DNA of 46,844 nt from Rhodospirillaceae bacterium (GCA_002721365.1 PBKC01000086.1:1-46844), one strand, 5' to 3'. Shown: positions 26,877 through 35,691, counted from the first letter of the stretch. The notes: generated by a model not told the origin, from the sequence alone. Numbers and translations: made by a program.

Positions 26877-27809
26877 TCAGCTACCCATGTGCCGGCGCGG
26901 ATCATAGTCGGCCGGCGGTTCCCACGATTCGAGGAAGGCCGCGAGTTTCGGATCGGCGGAGTCGGGAAGCACCACTTTCAGGGTCACGTACTGGTCGCCC
27001 CGCGTTCCGGAGCGCGGATCGACGATTCCCTTGCCCTTGAGCCGAAGCGTCGTTCCGCTGTTCGATCCCTTGGGCACGGTCATGGTGACCGGGCCGCCGA
27101 TGGTCGGGACCTCGACCTTGCCGCCGAGCACGGCCTCCTTCAACGTCACCGGAAGGTCCAGGTGGACGTTGTTGTCCTTGCGCTCGAAGTACGGGTGCGG
27201 GTCGATGTGAAGCTCCACATAGGCGTCGCCGTTTTCGCCGCCGCCGATACCGGGTCCGCCCTCGCCCTTCAGCCGCAGGGTCTGGCGATCGCGAACGCCG
27301 GCCGGAATCTTGACGTCGAGGACCTTGCCGTCCGGCATCGTAACCCGCCGGCTACCGCCGTTGGCGGCTTCCAGGAACCCAACCCGCATGGTGTAGGAAA
27401 CATCCTGGCCGTGCGCCCGGAACGACCGGCCACCGCCTGCTCGGCCGCCGCCTCCTCCGCCGCGACCGAAGAGATCGGAGAAGATGTCGCCGAGATCGCC
27501 GAAATCGGCATACCCTTCACCGCTCGCGTATTTCTGGCCCGCGCCCCCGGTTTCGTAGCTGCGGTAGTACTGTCGCTCGGGCCGTTCCGCGCCCGTCGCG
27601 TCAATCTCGCCGCGGTCGAAGCGTCCGCGTTTCTCGGCGTCGCCCAGGATGTCGTAGGCAGCCGAAACCTCCTTGAACTGCTCGGCCGCCTGCGGATTGC
27701 CGGGATTGAGATCGGGGTGCAGCTTTTTCGCCAGCGCCCGGTACGCTTTCCGGATGTCTTCGGCGCTGGCCGACTTGTCGACCCCGAGAACTTTATATGG
27801 ATCGTCCAT
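26877..27809 (-). CDS. cbpA: DnaJ-family co-chaperone CbpA
   Basis: 310 residues. J-domain at 1-68 with the HPD motif at residues 31-33 (KKLHPDLNPGN); Gly/Phe-rich linker about 95-135 (FSDLFGRGGGGGGRAGGG); then two DnaJ C-terminal beta domains (VKIPAGVRDRQTLRLKGEGGPG, VHLDLPVTLKEAVLGGKVEVPT). There is no CxxCxGxG zinc-finger region, which separates it from DnaJ. It stimulates DnaK ATPase. Transcribed with cbpM and, possibly, with the transglutaminase cluster downstream. Confidence 0.95.
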   Translation of the reverse strand: MDDPYKVLGVDKSASAEDIRKAYRALAKKLHPDLNPGNPQAAEQFKEVSAAYDILGDAEKRGRFDRGEIDATGAERPERQYYRSYETGGAGQKYASGEGYADFGDLGDIFSDLFGRGGGGGGRAGGGRSFRAHGQDVSYTMRVGFLEAANGGSRRVTMPDGKVLDVKIPAGVRDRQTLRLKGEGGPGIGGGENGDAYVELHIDPHPYFERKDNNVHLDLPVTLKEAVLGGKVEVPTIGGPVTMTVPKGSNSGTTLRLKGKGIVDPRSGTRGDQYVTLKVVLPDSADPKLAAFLESWEPPADYDPRRHMGS

Positions 27810-28162
27810 TTATGTGTCTGTCCGGGTAGCTGCGAAGGTGCGTCGTATGGGCTGCCGCGACCGGTCATTTAGGTACGCGAACCGCCCGGGCTGTACAAGG
27901 GGTGCGCCGTTTCCGGCCATGTCTTTGCGGCGGTGTGTCATGCCGAAGACGTTGCTTGAAATGGCTCCAGAAAACCCTTTGTTTACTACTCGGGGAGGAC
28001 TATTCGTTCCGAGCGGAGAGTGTTTCCAGTCACCTAAACCGATTCGGACGATCGAGTCGAAAATGTATCTTGCTGAACGACGGGGCGATTGATGCTTCCG
28101 CCGCCGAGGATTTCTTGCCGAGGAGGACGAAAGCTCTCGCTCGGGCCAAGGGTGGATGCCGT
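27810..28162. other. Divergent intergenic region, cbpA (-) / orphan exported protein (+)
   Basis: 353 bp with no supportable gene; the open frames here have no ribosome site or recognisable product. Two promoters must lie here. A CTTG-starting -35-like stretch with a later CCTAAAT is present on the minus strand, but at 22 bp the spacing is too long for a confident heat-shock promoter. I see no hairpin of note. Confidence 0.45.
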
Positions 28163-28981
28163 ATGAATCCGGGGTCATCGGCTCTTGTGCGCGCTGTGTT
28201 TCTCCTGGCGCTTGTCGTCGGACCGGCGAGCACGGGCGATGCGGTTGCCGCGCCCAAGGACGGAACGGTCCTTGACGGTGTCGCCTGCGGGTCGTTGGAG
28301 ACGGCGGTGCGGTTCGACGACGTCGAACACGCGCTTGGTGTTCCCGGCGGCTTCGGTGACGGGGCGGCGCGCCCCGCCGCGGGTGACTGTGCCCCTGACG
28401 AGGCCCTGCGGAGCGAGATCGACACCGGTTCCCAGGGCGCGCCCCTTCTCGACGTCCATGCCCTGGTTCCCGAGGCGACCGCCATGTCGCCAGAGCAGGT
28501 CGAACGGTTGCAGACCCTGATCGGTTCGGTACGCGAAGTGCTGGGTATCGACCGGCTGCTTGACCTGATGGCGTCGGACGATGACGAGGTGCTGGTCGAC
28601 CTTCGCGAAGCCTCGGAGGAGGGGCTCGATACCGGCCTCGAGATCGAGGATCGGTCTCCGGAGGAAATGGAGGAACTCGAAGCCGAGCTCATCGCCCGCG
28701 CGCTCGCGAGCGTCTACCGATATCCGGATTCGGCTGCCGCGCTGGCGAACCCCTCACCCCACTACAATCTGTCTGCATACATGTCCAACCTGGACATTCT
28801 CGATGGTTCCGCGGCGACGAAGGGCGCGGCCGATACCGGCGGGCGGAACAAGACGATCGTTGAATACCTTCTCGGGCTCCTCGCCCTCGTTCCAAGCAAG
28901 ATCAGCATCATCCTGTTCGTTGGAACGCTGATTCTGCTGAGGCTTCTTCTGGTCTTTGTCGGGCGTCATAGCCAGCATTGA
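28163..28981 (+). CDS. Orphan exported/membrane-anchored acidic protein
   Basis: 272 residues, no family recognised. Signal peptide at 1-30 (ALVRAVFLLALVVGPASTGDAVA). The middle is acidic and helical (EDRSPEEMEELEAELIARALASVYRYPDS). A single C-terminal membrane span (ISIILFVGTLILLRLLLVFVG) ends in a short basic tail, giving a likely periplasmic domain anchored at its C-terminus. Two Cys (near CGSLE and DCAP) may form a disulphide. ATG 28163 is preceded by GGGTGGA. It stands alone between cbpA and modC and converges on modC. Confidence 0.7.
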   Translation: MNPGSSALVRAVFLLALVVGPASTGDAVAAPKDGTVLDGVACGSLETAVRFDDVEHALGVPGGFGDGAARPAAGDCAPDEALRSEIDTGSQGAPLLDVHALVPEATAMSPEQVERLQTLIGSVREVLGIDRLLDLMASDDDEVLVDLREASEEGLDTGLEIEDRSPEEMEELEAELIARALASVYRYPDSAAALANPSPHYNLSAYMSNLDILDGSAATKGAADTGGRNKTIVEYLLGLLALVPSKISIILFVGTLILLRLLLVFVGRHSQH

Positions 28982-29005
28982 CCGGCGCTCCGCCGATTCA
29001 CACCC

Positions 29006-30133
29006 CTACATGTCGTGGTGTTCCAGCCTCGCGGCCGCTGCCGGGCTCGATGACCCGAGATCGCGCCTGTCCAACGCGACCGACTTGATCACCGCATAGA
29101 CCGGTCGGCCGACGGCAAGTCCCAGCCCGTCGAGCGATCGCCGGGTCAGCCGTGCCAGCAGCACGTCGCCATGGCAGTCCAGGCGCACCTGGACGCCGGC
29201 ACCTTCGGGCGGGCCGATTTCGGTAATCGTGCCGGGCAGCGTGTTGAGGGCGCTGAACCCTTCAGGGGGCCGGAGGGACAGCATCACGTCGCGGGCGTGA
29301 ACGTGAACGCGGACCGATCGACCCGCCGGCAGATCGACTTGCGGCACATAGATGGTTCCGGCGGCGGTTCGAAGCGTAGTCAGGGCGAAGTCCTTGTCGT
29401 GGGAGACGACTTCCGCCGAGAGAACCGCGCCGCCTTCGAAACTGCTTCCGGCGGGGAAAAGATCGGTTCGCGCCATTACCTCGCCGATCGGCCCCGCCGC
29501 GACGACTGTTCCGTCCGTGAGCAGGACCATCGTCGTCGCCAGCCGCACGACCTCGGAAAGGGCATGGCTGACATAGACCACCGGCACGCCGATCTCGTCC
29601 CGCAGCCGCTCGATATAGGGAAGGATCTCTTCCTTGCGTTTGCTGTCGAGCGAAGCGAGGGGCTCGTCCATCAGCAGAAGCCGCGGGCTGCTGAGGAGCG
29701 CGCGGCCGATGGCGACACGCTGCTTTTCGCCGCCCGACAGTGTCGCCGGCCGGCGCTGAAGCAACTCGCCGATGCCCAGCATCTCGACCAGTGCGTCGAA
29801 GCGGGCATAGCGTTCTCCATGCGGCGTGAACCACTGCCCGTAAAGCAGGTTCTGCCGTACCGACATATGGGGAAACAGGCGGCCTTCCTGGAAAACGTAG
29901 CCGATCCGCCGCTTTGCCGGCAAAAGGTTGATGCGGGCATCCGAATCGAACAGCACCCGGCCATCGATGGCGATGCGGCCGCGGTCGGGCCGCAGCAGGC
30001 CGCCGATCATATTGATGATCGAGCTTTTCCCGGCGCCCGAGCGGCCGAACAGGACCGTAAGGCCACCTTCCGACCGGAACGTCGCAGCGAGATGGAAGTC
30101 GCCCAACCGCCGCTCGACATCGACTTCAAGCAT
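29006..30133 (-). CDS. modC: Molybdate ABC transporter, ATP-binding protein
   Basis: 375 residues. Walker A GRSGAGKSS (about 30-38), signature LSGGEKQRVAIGRALL, Walker B LLLMDEPLASLD, and the switch His in YVSHALSEV. The C-terminal TOBE/Mop-like region (LNTLPGTITEIGPPEGAGVQVRLDC) binds molybdate in the family. ATG 30133 overlaps the modB stop by 8 bp; a GTG two codons upstream is possible. Confidence 0.96.
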   Translation of the reverse strand: MLEVDVERRLGDFHLAATFRSEGGLTVLFGRSGAGKSSIINMIGGLLRPDRGRIAIDGRVLFDSDARINLLPAKRRIGYVFQEGRLFPHMSVRQNLLYGQWFTPHGERYARFDALVEMLGIGELLQRRPATLSGGEKQRVAIGRALLSSPRLLLMDEPLASLDSKRKEEILPYIERLRDEIGVPVVYVSHALSEVVRLATTMVLLTDGTVVAAGPIGEVMARTDLFPAGSSFEGGAVLSAEVVSHDKDFALTTLRTAAGTIYVPQVDLPAGRSVRVHVHARDVMLSLRPPEGFSALNTLPGTITEIGPPEGAGVQVRLDCHGDVLLARLTRRSLDGLGLAVGRPVYAVIKSVALDRRDLGSSSPAAAARLEHHDM

Positions 30134-30824
30134 TAGCACCGTGGAGTTTTCGTGCGGCGCGGCGGGCGAGGATTTCGGAGGCGACCAGGGCCAGCATCGA
30201 CACCGTCACGGCGATGACGGTCAGGCGCGTTGCCGCGCCTTCGCTGCCCGGCACCTGGAGAAAGCTGTAGATGGCGATCGGCAGGGTGCGGGTTTCGCCC
30301 GGAATGTTCGAGACGAAGGTGATCGTCGCGCCGAACTCACCCAGCCCCTTGGCAAAGGACAGGATGGTACCGGCGATCAGGCCCGGGACGATCAGCGGCA
30401 GGGTGATGGTGACGAAGACGAAGAAGCGGTTGGCACCCAAGGTTGCCGCCGCCGACTCCAGACGCCAGTCGACGGATTCGAGCGACAGGCGGATGGCACG
30501 AACCATCAGCGGAAAGCCCATCACCGCCGCTGCCACCACCGCGCCGGTCCAGCGGAAGGCGAGCACGATGCCGAAGGTATCGTGCAGCCACGCGCCGACC
30601 GGCCCCTTGGTGCCCAGGGTCAGCAGCAGCAGATAGCCGGTGACCACGGGTGGAAGAACGAGTGGCAGGGGAATGATGCCGTTGAGGATTCCCTTGCCGG
30701 GAAATTCCAGCCGGGCGAGCACCCAGGCGGCGGCGATGCCGAGAGGAAGGCTGCAGACGACGCTCCAGAAGGAAACCTTGAGGCTTAGCTGCAATGCCTC
30801 CCATTCGACCGGTGTGAACTCCAT
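30126..30824 (-). CDS. modB: Molybdate ABC transporter, permease
   Basis: 232 residues with about five membrane spans. The EAA loop that contacts ModC reads ESAAATLGANRFFVFVTITLPLIVPGLIAG. PLPLVLPPVVTGYLLLL near residue 55 is typical of ModB. It begins 9 bp after the modA stop and overlaps modC. Confidence 0.96.
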   Translation of the reverse strand: MEFTPVEWEALQLSLKVSFWSVVCSLPLGIAAAWVLARLEFPGKGILNGIIPLPLVLPPVVTGYLLLLTLGTKGPVGAWLHDTFGIVLAFRWTGAVVAAAVMGFPLMVRAIRLSLESVDWRLESAAATLGANRFFVFVTITLPLIVPGLIAGTILSFAKGLGEFGATITFVSNIPGETRTLPIAIYSFLQVPGSEGAATRLTVIAVTVSMLALVASEILARRAARKLHGANA

Positions 30825-30833
30825 GCCGCGATG

Positions 30834-31637
30834 CTAATCCAGCAGGCGGAATCCGTAACGCTCGAAGATGGCTGCCGCTTCCGATGTCGCCATGAAAGCC
30901 AGGAAAGCCGCAGCGGCTTCCGCGTTGGAGGCGTCGGTCGTCACGGCCACGGGGTAGATGATTGCCGGGTGGCTGTCGTCGGGAAAGGTGCCGGCGACGC
31001 GAACAGTCTTGTCGGCGACAGCGTCCGAGCCATAGACGATGCCGAACGGCGTTTCTCCGCGCGAGACCAGGGCCAGCGCCGCGCGGACGTTGTCCGCCCG
31101 GGCCACCTTCGGCTCGATGTCGGACCAGACGCCCAGGGATTCCAGCGCTTGGCGCCCGTAGGTTCCGGCGGGGACGTGATCGGGGTCGCCCATCGCCATG
31201 CGACTGTCGCCCAGCATGCCCGCCAGGTCGAAGCCGGGGGCGATCGTCACGGTACCGACGGTGCTGTCCTTCGGCACGATCAGAACCAGCGAGTTACCGA
31301 GGAGATCCTTCCGCGTCGCCTTGTCGATCAGCCCGCGCTCCTCGACATAGTCCATCCATTTCGGGTTGGCCGAGACGAAGATGTCTGCCGGCGCCCCCTG
31401 CTCAATCTGCCGGGCCAGGGTCGAACTCGATTCGTAGGCCGCATCCACGTCGCCACCGCCTCCGGCCTCATAGGCTTCGATGACCGCGTCCAGAGCGTCC
31501 TTCTGGCTCGCCGCCGCGAAGACCAGCACGTCACGTGCGGCCGCCAGCCCGCTTGCGCCGAAACACAGTCCGGCGGCGACCGCCACCGCCAAGCCGAGGC
31601 GCGCCATCCGTATCGTCAAGAAAGTCCTACCCATCAT
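30834..31637 (-). CDS. modA: Molybdate ABC transporter, substrate-binding protein
   Basis: 267 residues from ATG 31637 (273 if the upstream ATG 31655 is used). I prefer 31637, which has GGGAG eight bases before it. The signal peptide runs through LAVAVAAGLCFGASGLAAA. The mature protein begins RDVLVFAAASQKDALDAVIEAYE, where the Ser residues coordinate the oxyanion; PADIFVSANPKWMD, GIVYGSDA and YPVAVTTDA complete the ModA pattern. First gene of modABC, with a ModE-like box about 70-95 bases upstream. Confidence 0.95.
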   Translation of the reverse strand: MMGRTFLTIRMARLGLAVAVAAGLCFGASGLAAARDVLVFAAASQKDALDAVIEAYEAGGGGDVDAAYESSSTLARQIEQGAPADIFVSANPKWMDYVEERGLIDKATRKDLLGNSLVLIVPKDSTVGTVTIAPGFDLAGMLGDSRMAMGDPDHVPAGTYGRQALESLGVWSDIEPKVARADNVRAALALVSRGETPFGIVYGSDAVADKTVRVAGTFPDDSHPAIIYPVAVTTDASNAEAAAAFLAFMATSEAAAIFERYGFRLLD

Positions 31638-31705
31638 TTCCGGAGCTCCCATCACTCGTTCGATTGAGCGTCCCGGTCTCCATATACCGGGGTGGAGCGC
31701 TTGCC

Positions 31706-31733
31706 AACGTTATATTTGATTAAATATAGCGTT
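31706..31733. promoter_or_regulatory. ModE-type molybdate operator
   Basis: 28 bp with arms AACGTTATATTT and AAATATAGCGTT around GATT, one mismatch between the 12-bp arms. This matches the CGxTATAT/ATATAxCG pattern of ModE (MopA/B) boxes, and its place upstream of modA fits molybdate-dependent repression. It also lies upstream of the divergent NUDIX gene. modE itself is not in the window. Confidence 0.8.
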
Positions 31734-31809
31734 GACTCGGCCGATGGATCGGTTGCCGCTTGGAGACCCACGACTGGACGGGCCTTCGTGGCGCACGCAT
31801 AGTGCCGGC

Positions 31810-32373
31810 ATGGCGGGCGAACAGGATAAGGCGGACGAGACCCCGAAACCTGCGGGACCGGTCGTCGAGATGGTGCCGGAGGGCGACAACCGTCTGCGAA
31901 TGGTGTGCACCGACTGCGGGTTCATCCATTACCGCAATCCGCTGGTCGTCGTCGGAGCTGTCTGCGCATGGGAAGGCCGGATTCTGCTTTGCCGCAGGGC
32001 GATCGATCCGCGGCGGGGATACTGGACGATCCCGGCCGGGTATCTGGAACTCAAGGAAACCACCCAGCACGGTGCGGCGCGGGAGGCATGGGAGGAAGCT
32101 GGAGCCCGCATCGCGCCCGAGGATGTTCTCGCGGTCTACAGCATTCCCCGCTTGAGCCAGGTACAGGTGATCTACCGGGCGCCGCTCATGTCACCGGACA
32201 TCGAAGCCGGGCCCGAGAGCCTGGAGGTCGGGTTGTTCGGCTGGTCGGAAATCCCCTGGGAAGACCTCGCCTTCCCCAGCGTCCGCTGGGCGCTCGATCA
32301 CTATCGGTCCTATCTGGAAAGCGGCGATCCGACGCCGCGCGGCAACCCTCCCGGCGAGACCGGCCGCTACTGA
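31810..32373 (+). CDS. NUDIX hydrolase with N-terminal CxxC zinc-ribbon remnant
   Basis: 187 residues. The Nudix box is complete: G at the start of GYLELKETTQHGAAREAWEEAGA, with the REAWEEAG core that binds Mg. Before it, MVCTDCGFIHYRNPLVVVGAV resembles half of the zinc ribbon of NADH-pyrophosphatase-like proteins, with a single CxxC pair. It probably hydrolyses a nucleoside-diphosphate derivative; the exact substrate is unknown. The frame is open to 31732, with ATG 31744 also possible; 31810 best matches the family length, but no strong ribosome site supports either. Confidence 0.88.
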   Translation: MAGEQDKADETPKPAGPVVEMVPEGDNRLRMVCTDCGFIHYRNPLVVVGAVCAWEGRILLCRRAIDPRRGYWTIPAGYLELKETTQHGAAREAWEEAGARIAPEDVLAVYSIPRLSQVQVIYRAPLMSPDIEAGPESLEVGLFGWSEIPWEDLAFPSVRWALDHYRSYLESGDPTPRGNPPGETGRY

Positions 32374-32391
32374 GAGACGCCGGTCAGTCCC

Positions 32392-32700
32392 CTAGCGGCC
32401 AAGCCGCCGCCGCTTGCGGGTTGCGGTGCCGATCACCAGCAGAATGAAGCCGAGAATGGCCAGGATCGGCCATAAGGGAAATTCCAGGATCGGCAGAACG
32501 ACGTCGAAGTAGAGCGTCGGATCGTCCGGATTGGGGTCGAGGGATTTTTCGACCAGGGATTGCAGGCCGACCAGACTGTTGCGGTCGATCGATGCCCAGG
32601 CGTCGGCGATCGCATAGCCCTGGTCGTTCAGCACGTGAGCGCCGAGAGCCGCGATAGCGGCGACGATGAGCAGGATGCCCAGGATACGGAGGACGATCAT
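32392..32700 (-). CDS. Small membrane protein of unknown function
   Basis: 102 residues: an N-terminal span (LRILGILLIVAAIAALGAHVL), a polar periplasmic-type loop of about 45 residues (WASIDRNSLVGLQSLVEKSLDPNPDDPTLYFD), a second span (LWPILAILGFILLVIGTA) and a basic tail RKRRRLGR. No family recognised. It converges on the NUDIX gene with an 18-bp gap. Confidence 0.7.
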   Translation of the reverse strand: MIVLRILGILLIVAAIAALGAHVLNDQGYAIADAWASIDRNSLVGLQSLVEKSLDPNPDDPTLYFDVVLPILEFPLWPILAILGFILLVIGTATRKRRRLGR

Positions 32701-32760
32701 GTCAGCTCCCGGCGTCGAAGAACGCGGGTACAGCTAAAACGATTGTCCAGGGACCCGCAA

Positions 32761-32789
32761 CCCGGTAACGACGTATGCGTGTTACCGGG
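32761..32789 (-). terminator. Hairpin downstream of the ilvE-like gene
   Basis: CCCGGTAAC (32761-32769) and its exact complement GTTACCGGG (32781-32789) form a 9-bp stem, extended inside by ACG/CGT around a TATG loop. It lies 52 bp beyond the ilvE stop on the minus strand and 60 bp before the next gene. Only a short TT follows, so it may need Rho or act mainly as a 3' end stabiliser. Confidence 0.45.
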
Positions 32790-32840
32790 CAAGAACGGGA
32801 ACTCTCGTGAAAGAGGGAGCGGTCTGTCCGCCCCGACCTC

Positions 32841-33749
32841 TCAGCCGACCTTGCGCTGAGCGCTCTGGTCGGAAGCGTGCGCCCGCACACAGGCGTCGTA
32901 GGCTTCCATCAGCTGCTTGGTGATCGGTCCCACCGAGAAGGTCATCTCGTCGATGGTATTGACCGGGGTCACCTCGGCCGCCGTGCCGGTAATGAAGATC
33001 TCGTCGGCGGTCGCCAGCTCGGACGGGACGATGGCGCGCTCCACCACCTCGAAGCCCGCTTGCCGCGCAAGGTCCATGACCGTGCGCCGGGTAATGCCGT
33101 CGAGGAAGCAGTCCGGGATCGGGGTGTTGATCACGCCGTCCTTCACCAGGAAGAAATTGGCGCCGGTGGTCTCGGCCACGCGGCCGCGCCAGTCCAGCAT
33201 CAGCGCGTCGTTGTAGCCGGCGGCCTCAGCGGCATGTTTGCTGATCGTGCAGATCATGTAGAGGCCGGCCGCCTTGCTGTTGGTGGGCGCCGTGTCAGGC
33301 GCAGGCCGGCGCCAGCGCGAGGTGGTCAGCCGGATGCCGGCAAGGCGCGCTTCCGGCGTGAAATAGGCCGGCCACTCCCACGCGGCGATGCCGCGGTGGA
33401 TGGTGTTGGCCTGGGCCGACACGCCCATCATCTCGCTGCCGCGCCAGGCGATCGGGCGGACATAGCCGTCGGTGATGCCGTTGCGCGCAAGCACTTCCTT
33501 GCAGGCGTCGTTGACCTGGTCCTGGGTGTAGGGGATCTCGAAGTTCAGCACCTGGGCGCTGTGGAACAGGCGCTCGGTGTGCTCCTCCAGCTTGAAGATC
33601 CGGCCGGCATAGGCCCGCTCACCCTCGAAGACGGCGCTGGCGTAGTGCAGTGCATGAGTCAGCACATGGACGCGGGCATCGCGCCAGGGCACGAACTCGC
33701 CGTCCATCCAGATAAAGCCGTCTCTGTCGTCGTAAGGGGTGGTGGCCAT
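32841..33749 (-). CDS. ilvE: Branched-chain amino acid aminotransferase
   Basis: 302 residues, fold-type IV PLP enzyme. It interconverts branched-chain amino acids and their 2-oxoacids. Seen: WMDGEFVPWRDARVHVLTHALHYASAVFEG, YVRPIAWRGSE, the PLP Lys159 in TNSKAAGLYM, and VAETTGANFFLV. ATG 33749 has GAGG seven bases upstream; the frame is open further upstream but runs into the divergent MarR gene. Confidence 0.95.
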   Translation of the reverse strand: MATTPYDDRDGFIWMDGEFVPWRDARVHVLTHALHYASAVFEGERAYAGRIFKLEEHTERLFHSAQVLNFEIPYTQDQVNDACKEVLARNGITDGYVRPIAWRGSEMMGVSAQANTIHRGIAAWEWPAYFTPEARLAGIRLTTSRWRRPAPDTAPTNSKAAGLYMICTISKHAAEAAGYNDALMLDWRGRVAETTGANFFLVKDGVINTPIPDCFLDGITRRTVMDLARQAGFEVVERAIVPSELATADEIFITGTAAEVTPVNTIDEMTFSVGPITKQLMEAYDACVRAHASDQSAQRKVG

Positions 33750-33792
33750 GACTGAGCCTCGTTGACTGCGCTCCGCGCAGGGAAATTGAAGG

Positions 33793-33821
33793 TTGCGTTG
33801 CCTATCACCAGGCCGCATATG
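33793..33821 (+). promoter_or_regulatory. Candidate promoter of the MarR gene, with near-leaderless start
   Basis: TTGCGT (33793-33798), 17 bp, CATATG (33816-33821). Transcription would begin about 33828, at or one base before the ATG at 33829, which has no Shine-Dalgarno. Weak boxes; offered because the gene otherwise lacks a ribosome site. Confidence 0.3.
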
Positions 33822-33828
33822 TGTCAAC

Positions 33829-34446
33829 ATGACTGACGTAAATTCGGCCGTCAATCGGACCACCCCTGCCGCTGACGCGGAGGAGTGTCTCAATCGAGGC
33901 ATGGAACTGCTGTTCTATGCCTATCGCGACTTCACGGCCGACCCGGAAGGGCGGCTGGCGGCGGTCGGATTCGGGCGTGCGCATTACCGCGTCCTTTATT
34001 TCGTCGGCCGCAACCCCGGCATATCGGTCGCCGAGCTTCTGGGCATCCTGCGGATCACCAAGCAAAGCCTGTCTCGCGTCCTGACTGAGCTTCTCGAGCG
34101 CAGCTGTATCGAGCAGCGTCGCGACAATCGCGATCAGCGCCGACGGCTGCTGTTCCTGACCGAGCAGGGCGAGGCCTTGGAACGTCACCTCTCCGAGTTC
34201 CAGCGTTCGCGGATCGCCGTCGCCTTCGAGGCGGCCGGGCCGGAGGCCGCGGCGGGCTTCCGCGAGGTCATGCTCCACCTGATCAACGAGACGGACCGTG
34301 TCCGGCTCGAGGAAAAGGCGGCGGAGCGCGAGTTGAGCCAGGGCGGTGCGGTGACTTCGCTCTCCGATGCGCGACGCGAGCGCGAAAATTCCTTGCCGCC
34401 CGACCCCCAGCTTTCGGTATCCGTGCCCGAGTCCAAGCGCGCCTGA
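33829..34446 (+). CDS. MarR-family transcriptional regulator (PetP-like)
   Basis: 205 residues. Winged helix from about 45 to 145: FGRAHYRVLYFVGRNPGISVAELLGILRITKQSLSRVLTELLERSCIEQRRDNRDQRRRLLFLTEQG, where ITKQSLSRVLTEL is the recognition helix and DQRRRLLFLT the wing. The C-terminal 40 residues are low-complexity and polar. It is divergent from ilvE across 79 bp, an arrangement I recall for PetP-type regulators, which in other species are followed by petR; no petR is here. It may control itself and ilvE. Confidence 0.88.
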   Translation: MTDVNSAVNRTTPAADAEECLNRGMELLFYAYRDFTADPEGRLAAVGFGRAHYRVLYFVGRNPGISVAELLGILRITKQSLSRVLTELLERSCIEQRRDNRDQRRRLLFLTEQGEALERHLSEFQRSRIAVAFEAAGPEAAAGFREVMLHLINETDRVRLEEKAAERELSQGGAVTSLSDARRERENSLPPDPQLSVSVPESKRA

Positions 34447-34518
34447 CGCGCCGGGCGCTATCGCCTCCAGCGGCGAGTTCGGCCATACTCCCGCGTCCCA
34501 ACCGAGACGCGAGAGACG

Positions 34519-35691
34519 ATGTCATACCGACCCGGCCGCCAGTTCTTCCATGCCCCCGGCCCGACCAACCTGCCCGAGCGCGTGCTCAGGGCCATGGATC
34601 ACGTCACGATGGATTTCCGGGGCGACGCGTTCAACGCGGTCGTTGCGGAGGCGGCCGAGGGGCTGAAGGCCGTCTACGGCACCCGCCATACGGTTGCGGT
34701 CATGACCTCCTCGGGCCAGGGCGCCTGGGAAGCGGCGATGGTCAATACGCTGGCTCCGGGCGACACGGTGCTGATGACGGAGACGGGTCTGTTCTCCGAT
34801 CTCTGGCGGCAGCTCGCCCAGAAGCTCGGCCTGAACGTCGACTATCTGCCCGGCGACTGGCGGCACGGCGCCGATCTCGACAGGGTCGCCGAGCGTCTGC
34901 ATGCCGACCGCGAGCACCGGATCAAAGCGGTCTGCGTGGTCCATAACGAGACCGCGACCGGCGTCACCAGCCGCATCGAGCGGCTGCGGCCGATCCTCGA
35001 CGATGCCCGCCATCCGGCGCTGCTGATGATCGACACGATCTCGTCGGCCGGCTCGATGCCCTACCGGCATGACGACTGGGGGATCGACGTCGGTGTCGGC
35101 GGCTCGCAGAAGGGCCTGATGCTGCCGCCCGGTCTCGGCTTCAACGTTATCGGGCCGCGCGCCCTCGAAATCGCCCGCCGCGACGACCGGCTGCAGCGCC
35201 ACTATTGGGACTGGCGGCGGATGGTCCGGGACGACGGCAGCACGCACTTCCCCTACACCGCCGCCGTCCACCTGTTCCTCGGCCTGCGTGAGGCGCTCCG
35301 TCTGCTTCAGGAAGAGGGGCTGGACGCGGTTTTCGCCCGCCACAGCCGGCTTGCCGCGGCGACACGCTGCGCGGTCGAAGCCTGGGGCCTCGCGGTCGCC
35401 TGCCTGGACCCGGCGGAATACAGCGCCTCGGTCACCACCGTGCTGATGCCGGACGGTCACGATTCCGAGGCGTTTCGCGCGCGTGCCCTATCGGACTTCG
35501 ACCTTGTCCTCGGCAGCAGCCTCGGCCGTTTCTCCGGCCGTGCCTTCCGGATCGCGCATATGGGCGATCTCAACGCGTTGATGCTGATCGGCGCGCTGGG
35601 CGGGGTCGAGATGGCACTGGCGCGATGCGGCGTTCCCCACCGTCCGGGCGGCGTCGACGCGGCGATGGCCTTCCTCGCCAAGGGTGGCTGA
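34519..35691 (+). CDS. Class V aminotransferase (serine/alanine-glyoxylate type)
   Basis: 390 residues, fold-type I PLP enzyme. HAPGPTNLPERVLRAM at the N-terminus, TSSGQGAWEAAMVNTL (phosphate loop), VCVVHNETATGVTSRI, LLMIDTISSAGSMPYRHDDWGIDV, and Lys198 in GGSQKGLMLPPGL. These are the serine-glyoxylate/alanine-glyoxylate aminotransferase signatures; purine-derived ureidoglycine transaminases are close relatives and cannot be excluded. The stop overlaps the next gene by 8 bp. Confidence 0.9.
   Translation: MSYRPGRQFFHAPGPTNLPERVLRAMDHVTMDFRGDAFNAVVAEAAEGLKAVYGTRHTVAVMTSSGQGAWEAAMVNTLAPGDTVLMTETGLFSDLWRQLAQKLGLNVDYLPGDWRHGADLDRVAERLHADREHRIKAVCVVHNETATGVTSRIERLRPILDDARHPALLMIDTISSAGSMPYRHDDWGIDVGVGGSQKGLMLPPGLGFNVIGPRALEIARRDDRLQRHYWDWRRMVRDDGSTHFPYTAAVHLFLGLREALRLLQEEGLDAVFARHSRLAAATRCAVEAWGLAVACLDPAEYSASVTTVLMPDGHDSEAFRARALSDFDLVLGSSLGRFSGRAFRIAHMGDLNALMLIGALGGVEMALARCGVPHRPGGVDAAMAFLAKGG

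Noticed and set aside
27810..27960. Heat-shock (RpoH) promoter for cbpA
   Set aside because: CTTG and CCTAAAT elements are present but 22 bp apart, too far for the RpoH spacing I know.
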